From NCBI GenBank assembly GCA_029255605.1, contig JANLJF010000062.1, positions 1 to 50,073 of the forward strand: a DNA stretch of 50,073 bases. Direction: 5' to 3'. The stretch comes from Azovibrio restrictus. Lineage in GTDB: Bacteria; Bacteroidota; Bacteroidia; Chitinophagales; Chitinophagaceae. The notes below the pieces were generated by a model. That model saw only the letters and a program-made list of their open reading frames with translations. It did not search any database and had not been told where the DNA came from. Of the stretch, positions 27,720 through 35,568 are shown piece after piece. Made by a program: the position numbers and the translations under genes. Within the stretch, counting starts at the first letter, position 1, and every line of letters starts with the position of its first letter.

Positions 27720-29111
27720 ATGAAAAAACTGTCAGCAGCTTTATTGTTATTATCGGCTATACCGGCAACAGCTCAGCAGTATGGCTTTTCAAACAAACAT
27801 GCCCGCGTGGTGGAACGCGATGTAAGCACCGATGCTTCCGGCCGCGAATGGTTCAACATCCATTTTCAAACCACGTATATATACCAGTACAAGCCTTCCT
27901 TTGCCAGCGCATATGCAGATACCAATAGCCTGACCGGCGCAGAGGCCAATGCCAATTCACTGACGGCTACGCTTTACCTGGGTGTACGCCTGTGGAAGGG
28001 GGCAGAAATATACCTGAACCCCGAACTGGCCGGTGGTAGCGGACTGAGCCGTACAGTGGGTATGGGTGGCTCTTCCAACGGGGAAACCTTTCGTATAAGC
28101 ACGGCCAGCCCTACACTATACCTGGCAAGGGGGTATTTTAAGCAGACCTTTGAGCTGCGCAATAAGCATGCCCGCAAGGTAGGTGTGCTGAACATGCAGG
28201 AGGTAGAAAGCGGCCAGAACCGGTTAGCAGGTTATGAACCTAAGAACTACCTGCGCTTCTACATAGGGAAGCTATCACTTACCGATTTGTTTGATAACAA
28301 CCAGTATAGCAATAGCCCCCGTACCCAGTTTATGAACTGGGCACTGATGAACAACGGTGCCTGGGATTTTGCCGCCAATACCCGTGGCTATACCTATAGC
28401 TTTGCTACCGAGCTGCAACTGGGCAAGATGAACTATAAGGTGGCCGCTGCGGCCCTACCCCTTACCGCTAATGGCCCCGACCTGAATACCGACTTTGGCG
28501 AAGCCATATCGGCCAATGCAGAGATCAGCAGGGCGATAACTATCAAGAAGCGCCCCGGTAACATACGCTTGCTGGGCTACTACAACAGGGCCAATATGGG
28601 CAACTATCAAAAGGCTGTAGCCATGGCCTATGGCGTGGTTCGCCCTGATATAAACCTGGTTCAACAGGCAGGTAACAGCAAGTATGGCTTTGGGCTGAAC
28701 TATGACCAGCAGTTGAGCAATGCCTTCGGTGTCTTTGCCCGCATAGGCTGGAACGACGGCAAGAACCAAACCTGGTGCTTTACCGAGATAGACCAGACCC
28801 TATCGCTGGGGCTGAGTGCCAATGGCAGCAAGTGGAAGCGCCCTAACGATAACATAGGCCTTGCCTTTGTGGTCAATGGCCTTTCTAAAGAGCACCAAAG
28901 CTACCTAGCCCATGGCGGGCTGGGCTTTATGCTGGGCGATGGCCGCCTGAACTATGCGCCTGAATTCATTGGCGAGTTCTACTACAGCTTCAAACCTTTG
29001 AATGCCGGCATCTGGTTTAGCGGCGACTACCAGTTTTGCGCCAATCCCGGCTATAACAGTGACCGCGGGCCGGTACACATCTTTTCGGCCAGGCTGCATG
29101 TAGCGCTTTAA
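27720..29111 (+). CDS. Outer-membrane carbohydrate-selective porin, OprB-like
   Basis: The 463-residue protein has a signal peptide ending at ATAQQ and a body of alternating beta strands ending in aromatic-rich strands (FSARLHVAL), as expected for an outer-membrane barrel. LWKGAEIYLNPELAGGSGLS and the ARGYFKQTF block match the OprB/PF04966 porin family, which passes glucose and other sugars. It stands alone with a shared terminator beyond its end. Its GC content is a little higher than the neighbouring non-coding DNA but similar to recQ, so I see no sign of transfer. Confidence 0.8.
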   Translation: MKKLSAALLLLSAIPATAQQYGFSNKHARVVERDVSTDASGREWFNIHFQTTYIYQYKPSFASAYADTNSLTGAEANANSLTATLYLGVRLWKGAEIYLNPELAGGSGLSRTVGMGGSSNGETFRISTASPTLYLARGYFKQTFELRNKHARKVGVLNMQEVESGQNRLAGYEPKNYLRFYIGKLSLTDLFDNNQYSNSPRTQFMNWALMNNGAWDFAANTRGYTYSFATELQLGKMNYKVAAAALPLTANGPDLNTDFGEAISANAEISRAITIKKRPGNIRLLGYYNRANMGNYQKAVAMAYGVVRPDINLVQQAGNSKYGFGLNYDQQLSNAFGVFARIGWNDGKNQTWCFTEIDQTLSLGLSANGSKWKRPNDNIGLAFVVNGLSKEHQSYLAHGGLGFMLGDGRLNYAPEFIGEFYYSFKPLNAGIWFSGDYQFCANPGYNSDRGPVHIFSARLHVAL

Positions 29112-29130
29112 CCATATTCTTTATAACGTG

Positions 29131-29156
29131 AAGAGGTTGCCCATGGGCAACCTCTT
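29131..29156. terminator. Perfect palindrome between convergent porin and PSP1 genes
   Basis: A 26-base perfect palindrome with 12-bp arms AAGAGGTTGCCC and GGGCAACCTCTT, lying 20 bases from one stop codon and 11 from the other. It should act in both directions. Confidence 0.75.
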
Positions 29157-29166
29157 GTTGTATATC

Positions 29167-30819
29167 TTAAGCCGGGCCTTGTGGCTGCGGGGGCTGTTGC
29201 TCCTTGCCGCCACCACCTTGCTGAGGTGGCTTAGGGCCTTGTGGCCTGTTGCCCTGCGGACGCGGCGGGCGCGGATTGTTTCCACCCGGTGCCGGATTGT
29301 TTCCCTGTTGTTTCTCACCTGCATTTTGCGGCGGGCGATTGCTTCCACCTTGTTGCGGGCGGTTGCCTTGAGGGCGTTGTTCCCTATTACCACCTTGCTG
29401 CTGCGGACGGCCTTCCGCATTTTGTTGCGGTTTGTTGCCGCCCTGCTGTTGCGGGCGAGAACCACCTTGCTGTGGAGAACGCGGGGTGCCACCCTGTTGC
29501 TGCGGTTTGCCACCGCCCTGCTGTTGCGGACGATCGCCACGCTGTTGTTGGGGGCGGCCTTCCGCATTTTGTTGCGGTTTGTTTCCGCCTTGCTGCGGAC
29601 GTCCACCGGCTTGCTGGCCACCTCTATTATCCGGACGGTTGCCTTGCGGACGGTCGCCACGCTGTTGCTGTGGTTTGCCATCGCCCTTCTGGCCGCCTTT
29701 TTGTTTCTTTTTGTTTCCTTTTTCCAGCGCTTTCAGGGTTATCTGCCCTACATCGTTCACAAAACCTACATCTACTTTTACGGCTGCTTTTGGTGTGCTT
29801 ACTTCCAGTTCTACCGGTTGCAACTCTTCGGGCTTTTCGCCGTTTTTGTTGGCACGCAGTATCTCGTTTACACGGGTGATGCTCAGCGGGTATTGCTTAT
29901 TGCTATCGCTGAAGCTATACCACATCAGGCTTTTGAATATATCACGTTTCTGGAGTGTTGCCCTGCCTTTTGCCGTTTCCAGCACCTCTGCACTATCGGG
30001 GAATACGCGAAGTGCATCCATATAGGTATCCAGCTCGTAATTGAGGCAGCATTTCAGGCGGCCGCACTGGCCACTCAGCTTTGTTTGATTGATAGACAGG
30101 TTCTGATACCTGGCCGCAGTAGTGTTTACGCTCTTGAAATCGGTAAGCCAGGTGCTGCAGCACAGCTCGCGGCCGCAGCTGCCTATACCACCCACTTTAC
30201 CGCTTTCCTGACGGGCACCAATCTGTTTCATTTCTACCCGCACCTTAAAGTCGCCGGCATATACTTTGATCAGTTCGCGGAAATCGACACGGGCATCGGC
30301 CGTGTAGAAGAAAGTAGCCTTTTTACCGTCGCTTTGCAGCTCTACTTCGCAGAGCTTCATTTCGAGGCCCAGGGTACGCGCAGCAGCGCGCGAACGTGTC
30401 AGCAGTTCGCCTTCACGTTGTTTGTTCTTATTGTGCAACTCAATGTCTTCATCGGTTGCCTTGCGTAATACCCGTTTTATTTCCTGGTTTTCGGAAACAC
30501 CGTATTTCTTCATCTGCAGCTTTACCAGCTCACCGGTAAGGCTTACTTCGCCCACATCAAAGCCACCTACCCCTTCTACGGCTATCAAATCGCCTTTATC
30601 GAGTATATGATGACTATTATTACGGTAAAAATCTTTCCTGCTACCTTTATTGAAACTTACTTCTATTACCGGGTAAGGTTTCGCACTATCGTGCAGGGGC
30701 AGTGCGCTGAGCCAATCAAAAACATTCATCCGGTTGCATCCGCCACTACTACATCCCCCGTTTCCTTTGCATCCCGATGGTTTTCCGTTAGCGCCTGTCC
30801 CACAGTTGCCACATCCCAT
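29167..30819 (-). CDS. PSP1-domain protein (RicT/YaaT-like) with long disordered tail
   Basis: RicT in Bacillus works with RicA and RicF in RNA processing and developmental control and carries iron-sulfur centres. Here, residues 1-30 are cysteine/glycine-rich (seven cysteines), residues about 45-330 form the PSP1 region, and the cysteine sets GSCGRELCC and GQCGRLKCC match those that bind the cluster in RicT. From about residue 375 to 550 the chain is almost only G, Q, P, N and R, with repeats such as GGNKPQQNAEGRPQQQ twice. The tail should be disordered. The gene lies downstream of holB on the same strand, as in Bacillus. Partners cannot be named here. Confidence 0.85.
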   Translation of the reverse strand: MGCGNCGTGANGKPSGCKGNGGCSSGGCNRMNVFDWLSALPLHDSAKPYPVIEVSFNKGSRKDFYRNNSHHILDKGDLIAVEGVGGFDVGEVSLTGELVKLQMKKYGVSENQEIKRVLRKATDEDIELHNKNKQREGELLTRSRAAARTLGLEMKLCEVELQSDGKKATFFYTADARVDFRELIKVYAGDFKVRVEMKQIGARQESGKVGGIGSCGRELCCSTWLTDFKSVNTTAARYQNLSINQTKLSGQCGRLKCCLNYELDTYMDALRVFPDSAEVLETAKGRATLQKRDIFKSLMWYSFSDSNKQYPLSITRVNEILRANKNGEKPEELQPVELEVSTPKAAVKVDVGFVNDVGQITLKALEKGNKKKQKGGQKGDGKPQQQRGDRPQGNRPDNRGGQQAGGRPQQGGNKPQQNAEGRPQQQRGDRPQQQGGGKPQQQGGTPRSPQQGGSRPQQQGGNKPQQNAEGRPQQQGGNREQRPQGNRPQQGGSNRPPQNAGEKQQGNNPAPGGNNPRPPRPQGNRPQGPKPPQQGGGGKEQQPPQPQGPA

Positions 30820-31138
30820 TTATATATATAATTTATGTTGACTGCAGTCTGCCGTGTACACCTCTCATTTTGTTTCCGATTGTTTCCGATTTTCACAGAA
30901 ACAAATGGAATTTAACCTATCGCCACGGTACCGGTTTTCTGCATGGTTTTGCGAAAATAAACTTTTTTACTGATGGTTTAGCTGTCAGCTATATTATACG
31001 TAAAATCACATTTACCAATTCCATCAAAGCAAATATACACAAAAAACAACAAAAATAAAACACATAAATTACAACTTATTGAATATCAATTAATTAAAAA
31101 AAAATAAACTGACACACTTTGACGTGCCTACACAAATT
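30820..31138. other. AT-rich intergenic region upstream of the PSP1 gene
   Basis: No gene seen. It holds a tandem 10-base repeat TGTTTCCGAT at 30871-30890 and a TATATTTG box on the minus strand at 31030-31037 that could be the PSP1 promoter with a 210-base leader, although its -33 element is not convincing. From 31040 to 31138 the sequence is extremely AT-rich. Confidence 0.4.
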
Positions 31139-31168
31139 TTTGTGACCATATAAGCTAAAGTAGATTTG
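31139..31168 (+). promoter_or_regulatory. Strong Bacteroidota promoter of a small transcription unit
   Basis: TTTG at 31139-31142, an 18-base spacer and TAGATTTG at 31161-31168, a full match to TAnnTTTG. Transcription should begin near 31173, about 12 bases before the ATG of the 40-residue ORF. Confidence 0.65.
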
Positions 31169-31185
31169 TTTTAAATTATTAAATC

Positions 31186-31308
31186 ATGAATAACAAAAAA
31201 CAAGACTTACAAAAAACAATTTTGGAATACACGACAGTGCTTTATGCGTTAAACGCATTGTTAACTACACTTATTAACCTTATCAATTTGATAAATGCAG
31301 CCCCGTGA
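31186..31308 (+). CDS. 40-residue small hydrophobic peptide, undescribed
   Basis: The ORF runs ATG to TGA with 40 codons. The first ten residues are polar and basic (MNNKKQDLQK); the rest is a leucine/isoleucine/asparagine-rich segment with YALNALLTTLINLINLI, which could form a membrane or amphipathic helix. A consensus promoter lies just before it and a textbook terminator 93 bases after it, so a transcript of about 250 bases is expected. I recognise no family. Alternatives are a non-coding RNA with an accidental ORF, or a type I toxin-like peptide. Confidence 0.5.
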   Translation: MNNKKQDLQKTILEYTTVLYALNALLTTLINLINLINAAP

Positions 31309-31400
31309 TTATAAAATATTTGGTAATTTCTGATAACTTGAATAATTTTATCAGGGTGCCACTGGGTAATAAGACTCAAGAACAGCACGAAATCACTTTT

Positions 31401-31422
31401 GCAGCCGATGGCTGCTTTTTTT
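31401..31422 (+). terminator. Terminator of the small transcription unit
   Basis: GCAGCC-GAT-GGCTGC followed by seven T. The T run touches the stop codon of the convergent lipoprotein gene. Confidence 0.8.
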
Positions 31423-31750
31423 ATTCTATCTCCTTTATAGCCACCACATTATATAATTCCGGGCCATTCTCTACTGTGTAGTGCAGGTTTTGAGCGGTGA
31501 GTTTCACCTTCTTACCTTCAAACTTCTTCAGGTTCAGCACATCGCTTTTCAGTACATAGGCATTGCCTTCTGCGGTAGATATGGTATGCGTGCCGTATTG
31601 GTAGGTAGTCATGCCCTGCTGCTGTAGAGTGCCCCTGAGGGTGATACAATCGCCCTTGCATTCGACAAAAGGCGTAGCGGCTTTCCGGTTGCAGGCAGAA
31701 AAAGCTGCTATACCAAGGAATGACATGGATACTATAATGAGTAAACGCAT
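31421..31750 (-). CDS. Small lipoprotein, unknown function
   Basis: The 109-residue protein has a type II signal peptide with lipobox FSAC; cysteine 20 should be lipidated. I prefer the ATG at 31750 to one 21 bases upstream, because TATATTTG at 31769-31776 (minus strand) is a likely -7 box and the upstream codon lies within it. The mature part is short and beta-like (OB-fold-like pattern with TLRGTLQQQG, VLKSDVLNLKKFEGKKVKL). It lies between holB and the PSP1 gene on the same strand. Confidence 0.7.
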   Translation of the reverse strand: MRLLIIVSMSFLGIAAFSACNRKAATPFVECKGDCITLRGTLQQQGMTTYQYGTHTISTAEGNAYVLKSDVLNLKKFEGKKVKLTAQNLHYTVENGPELYNVVAIKEIE

Positions 31751-31768
31751 GGTGTAAATTTTACCATA

Positions 31769-31776
31769 CAAATATA
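31769..31776 (-). promoter_or_regulatory. -7 promoter box of the lipoprotein gene
   Basis: TATATTTG on the minus strand, 18 bases before the chosen ATG. A TTTG at 31791-31794 gives a short 14-base spacer. Confidence 0.4.
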
Positions 31777-31798
31777 TCGTTATGTGCGTGCAAAACGG

Positions 31799-32932
31799 CT
31801 ACACCGGCAGCGGCCTGTTCTGTATGGCATATACCAGCCTTACCGAAAGGGCATGCAATTGCGTTTTGCTATGGGCATTGCGCTCTATATGGTAGATGGT
31901 CTTTGATATTTCTTCCGTCATTTGCTGCATGGCCTCGAAGGTGAGCTTCATGCCTGCCAGCTTTTGTGCAAACTGGGCCTCATCGGGCGGCAATGCAGGT
32001 GGTAGCTGCGGCAGGTAGCGGCAACGGATGGCATTTTCGAGCAGGCTGATGACATAGTGCAGGAAATTCTTCTGCTGCTCGCGGCCGGCCTTGCTCCAGT
32101 CGTCGGCAAACTTGGCAATGGCAATACCATTGTTGGTAAACAGCGCATTGAACCAATTGCGCACATCGGCAAAGAGGTCGTTTTGCGTATGCTGCACCAG
32201 GCGCAAGGCTTCGGTAAAACTGCCACCGGCCATATGGCCTATCTGTGCTGCATTCCTATCGTCTGTAATGCGGCGCTGAACCAATGCATCGGCAATATCG
32301 GTAGCCGGTATGGGTGCCAGCCGCACAATTTGCGTGCGCGACAGGATGGTAGGCAGAATATCTTCCGTAGCCTCGGCCACAAATATCATCAGGGTATCTG
32401 CAGGTGGTTCTTCAATCAGCTTCAGCAGGATGTTGCCCTCCTTACCCAGGTATTCGGGCCGCCAGATGAGTTGTACCTTCTTTCCCCCTTCATACGATTT
32501 CAGGTTGAGCTGCTCTATCATCTCGCGGCACTCTTCGGCCGTCAGGTTGCCCTGCTTGTTTTCTGCATTTATGTACTGCAACCAGTCGTAAGTAGTGCCA
32601 TAGGGCGTTTGACCCACAAACTCGCGAAAGTCGCTGATATAGTACTTACTCATCGCCTTGGTGCCCGGCTTTGGCGGTATAGACGGGAAGCTGATGTGCA
32701 GGTCGGCATGTTCCAGTTTTTCCACCTTGCCGCAACTGGCACAAGTGCCGCAGGCATCGGTAGCCGTGCGGTTTTCGCAAAAGACATACTTGGCCAGTGC
32801 CAGTGCCAACGGCAAGCCACCAGTGCCCTCGTGCCCTGCCAGCAGCAAAGCGTGGGGGAAATGACCACTATTGAACATATGGAGCAGCCCCTGCTTGGCT
32901 GCCTGCTGACCTACTACCTGCGATAACTGCAT
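31799..32932 (-). CDS. holB: DNA polymerase III, delta-prime subunit
   Basis: Delta-prime is the rigid, ATPase-dead member of the clamp loader. The 377-residue protein starts with VVGQQ and FPHALLLAGHEGTGG; the Walker A lysine is absent (GTGGL at about 36-40), as expected for delta-prime. Cysteines in CENRTATDACGTCASC form the zinc site. LIEEPPADT and ILSRTQIVRL (in place of the SRC motif) follow. C-terminal helical domain 220-377. It heads the gene set holB, lipoprotein, PSP1 on the minus strand. Confidence 0.9.
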   Translation of the reverse strand: MQLSQVVGQQAAKQGLLHMFNSGHFPHALLLAGHEGTGGLPLALALAKYVFCENRTATDACGTCASCGKVEKLEHADLHISFPSIPPKPGTKAMSKYYISDFREFVGQTPYGTTYDWLQYINAENKQGNLTAEECREMIEQLNLKSYEGGKKVQLIWRPEYLGKEGNILLKLIEEPPADTLMIFVAEATEDILPTILSRTQIVRLAPIPATDIADALVQRRITDDRNAAQIGHMAGGSFTEALRLVQHTQNDLFADVRNWFNALFTNNGIAIAKFADDWSKAGREQQKNFLHYVISLLENAIRCRYLPQLPPALPPDEAQFAQKLAGMKLTFEAMQQMTEEISKTIYHIERNAHSKTQLHALSVRLVYAIQNRPLPV

Positions 32933-32978
32933 GCGATGAAAAACTGTGAGGGCTCAAAAGTAAAGAGAAAAAGGCTGA

Positions 32979-33128
32979 CTATGATATGAATGATGGCTAT
33001 GATTAAATGATGGTTGTGTGGACTATGATGCAATGATAACTATGATGTGAATGATGACTATGATTAAATGATAGCGATGATTCATGCGGATGTGGATGGG
33101 AGGATAATGATACTATGATGAATGACCG
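32979..33128. repeat. Degenerate minisatellite with an approximately 18-base unit
   Basis: Units of the form CTATGAT-nnn-AATGATnn begin at 32979, 32997, 33023, 33040 and 33058, with a decayed copy at 33113. Between 33075 and 33112 the pattern blurs into GATG-rich sequence. Spacers are absent, so this is not CRISPR. It lies between the divergent holB and SPFH genes; 32933-33245 has no gene otherwise. Confidence 0.7.
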
Positions 33129-33165
33129 GCGATGGGGTGATGACAGGGTGATTTTTTGTTAATGA

Positions 33166-33198
33166 TTTGGAAGTTGGAAATATTTCACCATATCTTTA
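33166..33198 (+). promoter_or_regulatory. Promoter of the SPFH gene
   Basis: TTTG at 33166-33169, 21-base spacer, TATCTTTA at 33191-33198 (one base off consensus). The ATG is at 33246. Between them lies GATATCAAAATAGTATCAAA, a short direct repeat of ATCAAA. Confidence 0.45.
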
Positions 33199-33245
33199 TG
33201 ATATCAAAATAGTATCAAAAAGAAATTAACCAAAAACTACGCAAT

Positions 33246-34109
33246 ATGGAAAAAGTGATCAAACCCGTAAATGGCTATTTAGCATTAATCGTATCGATAG
33301 TCTTAATAGCAGCTGCCATACTCATGTTTTCACAGATACCTGTAATGCCGCTGATGGGCATACCTGCGAGTATATGCACCTTTGTAGCGTTCTTTATATG
33401 GAAAGGCCTGCTGATCATTCAACCGAACCATGCCCGTGTGCTGAACTTTTTTGGTAAGTATGTAGGTAGTGTGAAAGACAACGGTATGTTTTTTGTGAAC
33501 CCGCTGTATGCTACTATTAAAGTATCGCAAAGGGCTTCAAATCTATCGACCCCTACCCTGAAAGTGAACGACAAGATGGGTAACCCGATAGAGATAGCAT
33601 CGGTGATAGTATGGCAGGTAGAAGATACCTATAAAGCCACCTATGAAGTAACAGACTATGTATCGTACATTAAAACACAGAGCGAGGCGGCGCTGCGTAA
33701 CCTGGCTACCAGCTTTTCTTACGACAATATAGAGGATGAAACGGCTACCATCACCCTGCGCGATGGCGGACAAAAAGTGAATGAACTGCTGGAAAGAGAG
33801 CTGAATGAGCGCCTGTCGTCATCGGGTATCGTTATAAAAGAAGCCCGCATCAGCCACCTGGCCTATGCGCAGGAAATAGCCGGCGCGATGCTGCAACGCC
33901 AGCAGGCTACAGCTATAGTTGCTGCACGTTATAAGATAGTAGAAGGTGCGGTAGGCATGGTGGAAATGGCGCTGGAACACCTTAGCAAGAAGAATATAGT
34001 AGAGCTGGACGAAGATAAAAAAGCGACGATGGTGAGCAACCTGATGGTGGTGCTGTGTGGAGAGCGCGGTGCCCAACCTGTACTGAATACCGGTTCTTTA
34101 TACCAATAA
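33246..34109 (+). CDS. SPFH/Band 7 membrane protein
   Basis: A 287-residue protein with two close membrane segments (about 11-30 and 36-58) followed by an SPFH domain (about 60-235): [35 protein letters not shown] and [22 protein letters not shown] are typical. Such proteins form large oligomers in membrane microdomains. It is shorter than flotillins and lacks their repeat region. A small ribbon-helix-helix gene starts 11 bases after it; the same pairing occurs in many bacteria, so a functional link is likely though not defined. Confidence 0.88.
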   Translation: MEKVIKPVNGYLALIVSIVLIAAAILMFSQIPVMPLMGIPASICTFVAFFIWKGLLIIQPNHARVLNFFGKYVGSVKDNGMFFVNPLYATIKVSQRASNLSTPTLKVNDKMGNPIEIASVIVWQVEDTYKATYEVTDYVSYIKTQSEAALRNLATSFSYDNIEDETATITLRDGGQKVNELLERELNERLSSSGIVIKEARISHLAYAQEIAGAMLQRQQATAIVAARYKIVEGAVGMVEMALEHLSKKNIVELDEDKKATMVSNLMVVLCGERGAQPVLNTGSLYQ

Positions 34110-34120
34110 ACATATGCACG

Positions 34121-34306
34121 GTGGCTAAGAAAAGCTTTGTATTACGGATAGATGAGGATACATTCAAAGCCATTGAGAAATGGGCTGCGGATGAGTTTCG
34201 CAGTGCTAATGGGCAACTGGAATACATTATAGACAAAGCACTGAAAGAGGCCGGAAGAAAGAAAGAAGAAAAGAAGAAAGAGGAGCCGGAGGATACAACA
34301 GAATAG
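34121..34306 (+). CDS. Arc-like ribbon-helix-helix DNA-binding protein
   Basis: A 61-residue protein starting at GTG 34121. [23 protein letters not shown] is the beta strand and first helix of an Arc-type domain, and [12 protein letters not shown] is the second. A lysine/glutamate-rich tail follows (residues 44-61). The ATG at 34114 is out of frame. It is translated after the SPFH gene in the same transcript. It may regulate that operon, or act as an adaptor; no toxin gene is next to it. Confidence 0.75.
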   Translation: MAKKSFVLRIDEDTFKAIEKWAADEFRSANGQLEYIIDKALKEAGRKKEEKKKEEPEDTTE

Positions 34307-34326
34307 CACACACGACAGCATTATAA

Positions 34327-34362
34327 AAATAAAAGCAGGTAATTATTTATCTGCTTTTATTT
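34327..34362. terminator. Bidirectional terminator overlapping the thioesterase stop
   Basis: AAATAAAAGCAG and its complement CTGCTTTTATTT form a 12-bp stem with a 12-base loop. The thioesterase stop codon at 34343 lies in the loop, so the hairpin includes its last codons. Confidence 0.65.
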
Positions 34363-34825
34363 GTTGCACCCTTTGCTCGAAATCCATAGGTACGGGCAAA
34401 GGGTTTTCATATGGCTTGAAGTGCTGTATCAATTCTGCAGTATGCACATCGCTACGCTGACTTGTAAAATTGAAGTGAACGAAAGTACTCCACAAGATAG
34501 ATTTCAGTTGTGTTTTGTCCTTGTTCCACATCATCATCTCTACCTGTATATCTTTTTCGCGCAGCGCCAGGATGGTGGATTGTATGACTACGGTTTCCAT
34601 CAGCATAGCAGGCTTCAGGTACACTATCTGGTTCTGCCCCACTACCCAGCTTTTGCCATGCTGTTTGGCATACTGGTAAATATTGAAGTTATGATACTGC
34701 GTAAGGTGGTCTTCGCGTGCATTAATGAAGTAATCGAGATAGCGGGAGTTGTTGAGGTGATTGAAGGGATCGCAATCGGGAAAGCGGATGAGATAGCTGC
34801 TTTCAAAAACTTTGGTATCGCTCAT
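34343..34825 (-). CDS. Acyl-CoA thioesterase, 4-hydroxybenzoyl-CoA thioesterase (hotdog) family
   Basis: The 160-residue protein carries FPDCDPFNHLNNSRYLDYF near residue 15, the hotdog active-site block in which the aspartate and following HLNN fit FadM/YbgC-like enzymes. It should hydrolyse acyl-CoA thioesters in the cytoplasm. I chose the ATG at 34825: the in-frame codon 48 bases upstream is not ATG-proximal to a promoter, whereas TACATTTG at 34844-34851 gives an 18-base leader for the chosen start. Its promoter overlaps the terminator of the ribosomal-protein operon. Confidence 0.85.
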   Translation of the reverse strand: MSDTKVFESSYLIRFPDCDPFNHLNNSRYLDYFINAREDHLTQYHNFNIYQYAKQHGKSWVVGQNQIVYLKPAMLMETVVIQSTILALREKDIQVEMMMWNKDKTQLKSILWSTFVHFNFTSQRSDVHTAELIQHFKPYENPLPVPMDFEQRVQQIKADK

Positions 34826-34843
34826 ATTACAATGATTGAGTAC

Positions 34844-34873
34844 CAAATGTATGAAAATAGTAAAGGCTGCCAA
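34844..34873 (-). promoter_or_regulatory. Thioesterase promoter overlapping a terminator
   Basis: TTG (34871-34873), 19-base spacer and TACATTTG (34844-34851) on the minus strand. The -33 element lies at the centre of the palindrome at 34862-34885. Confidence 0.55.
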
Positions 34874-34885
34874 TTGGCAGCCTTT
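34862..34885 (-). terminator. Terminator of the ribosomal protein/rpoA operon
   Basis: A perfect 24-base palindrome (AAAGGCTGCCAA and complement), 21 bases after the rplQ stop. Confidence 0.7.
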
Positions 34886-34906
34886 ATATTGTAAGATAGA
34901 ATTAAA

Positions 34907-35452
34907 CTATGCGTTTGTTTCTTCTGTACCTTCAGTAGCAGGTGTTTCGTTAACCTGAGGAACTGCAGGAGCTTCTTCGATAACCGGTGCTGTAGTTTCA
35001 GCTGCTGCTTCCTTTTTAGGAGCTGCAGTACCGCTACGACGGCTACGGCGTGTTTTCTTAGCTGCACCTTCGCTGCTATCTTTTTTGTAGATCTCGTTGA
35101 AGTCAACCAGTTCTATCATTGCCATATCAGCAGCATCACCCATACGGCGAGGCAATTTGATGATACGTGTGTAACCACCGGGACGGTTAGCTATTTTATC
35201 GCCTATAACGCCGAACAATTCTTTTATTGATTCTTTGTCTTGCAGATAGCTGAACACTACACGACGGTTGTGCATTGTATCTTCTTTACCACGTGTCAGC
35301 AGGGGCTCAACGTAAACGCGCAGTGATTTAGCTTTAGCTAAGGTAGTAACGATACGTTTGTGCTCGATAAGCTGGCTGGCAAGGTTAGAAAGTAATGCCT
35401 TGCGGTGTGAGGCTGTACGGCCTAAGTTTTTGATTTTGTCTCCGTGACGCAT
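34907..35452 (-). CDS. rplQ: 50S ribosomal protein L17 with C-terminal extension
   Basis: The first 120 residues are a normal L17 ([66 protein letters not shown]). Beyond this, about 60 extra residues begin basic ([10 protein letters not shown]) and end as an alanine/glutamate/threonine-rich, probably disordered, acidic tail. E. coli L17 has 127 residues; extended forms are usual in Bacteroidota. Last gene of the operon, before a palindromic terminator. Confidence 0.97.
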   Translation of the reverse strand: MRHGDKIKNLGRTASHRKALLSNLASQLIEHKRIVTTLAKAKSLRVYVEPLLTRGKEDTMHNRRVVFSYLQDKESIKELFGVIGDKIANRPGGYTRIIKLPRRMGDAADMAMIELVDFNEIYKKDSSEGAAKKTRRSRRSGTAAPKKEAAAETTAPVIEEAPAVPQVNETPATEGTEETNA

Positions 35453-35471
35453 GACTGTTGTTTTTTAATTC

Positions 35472-35560
35472 CCTCATACCGTAGTCAGGGTATATGAGGT
35501 ACTTGTTTAGTAAAAATTCAAAGGTCAAAGGCTAGAACTTAGTTTAACCTTTGACCTTTG
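35472..35560 (-). other. Two RNA hairpins in the rpoA-rplQ gap
   Basis: CCTCATACC (35472-35480) pairs with GGTATATGAGG (35489-35499) with a 2-base bulge. CAAAGGTCAAAGG (35519-35531) pairs perfectly with CCTTTGACCTTTG (35548-35560) over 13 bp with a 16-base loop. No T run follows either, so they are more likely stability, processing or translational-control elements than terminators. Confidence 0.5.
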
Positions 35561-35568
35561 GAGTGAAA

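Noticed and set aside
29121-29681. Minus-strand frame of 186 codons overlapping the PSP1 tail in another frame
   Set aside because: Only reads the tail repeats out of frame; rich in R, N, V and A with no family pattern.
29128-30468. Long open frame (446 codons) on the plus strand opposite the PSP1 gene
   Set aside because: It is a shadow created by the GC-rich repeats of the PSP1 tail; its product is a meaningless mix of leucine, arginine and alanine runs and it has no start context.
32979-33128. CRISPR array
   Set aside because: The repeats follow one another directly without unique spacers and there are no cas genes in the window.
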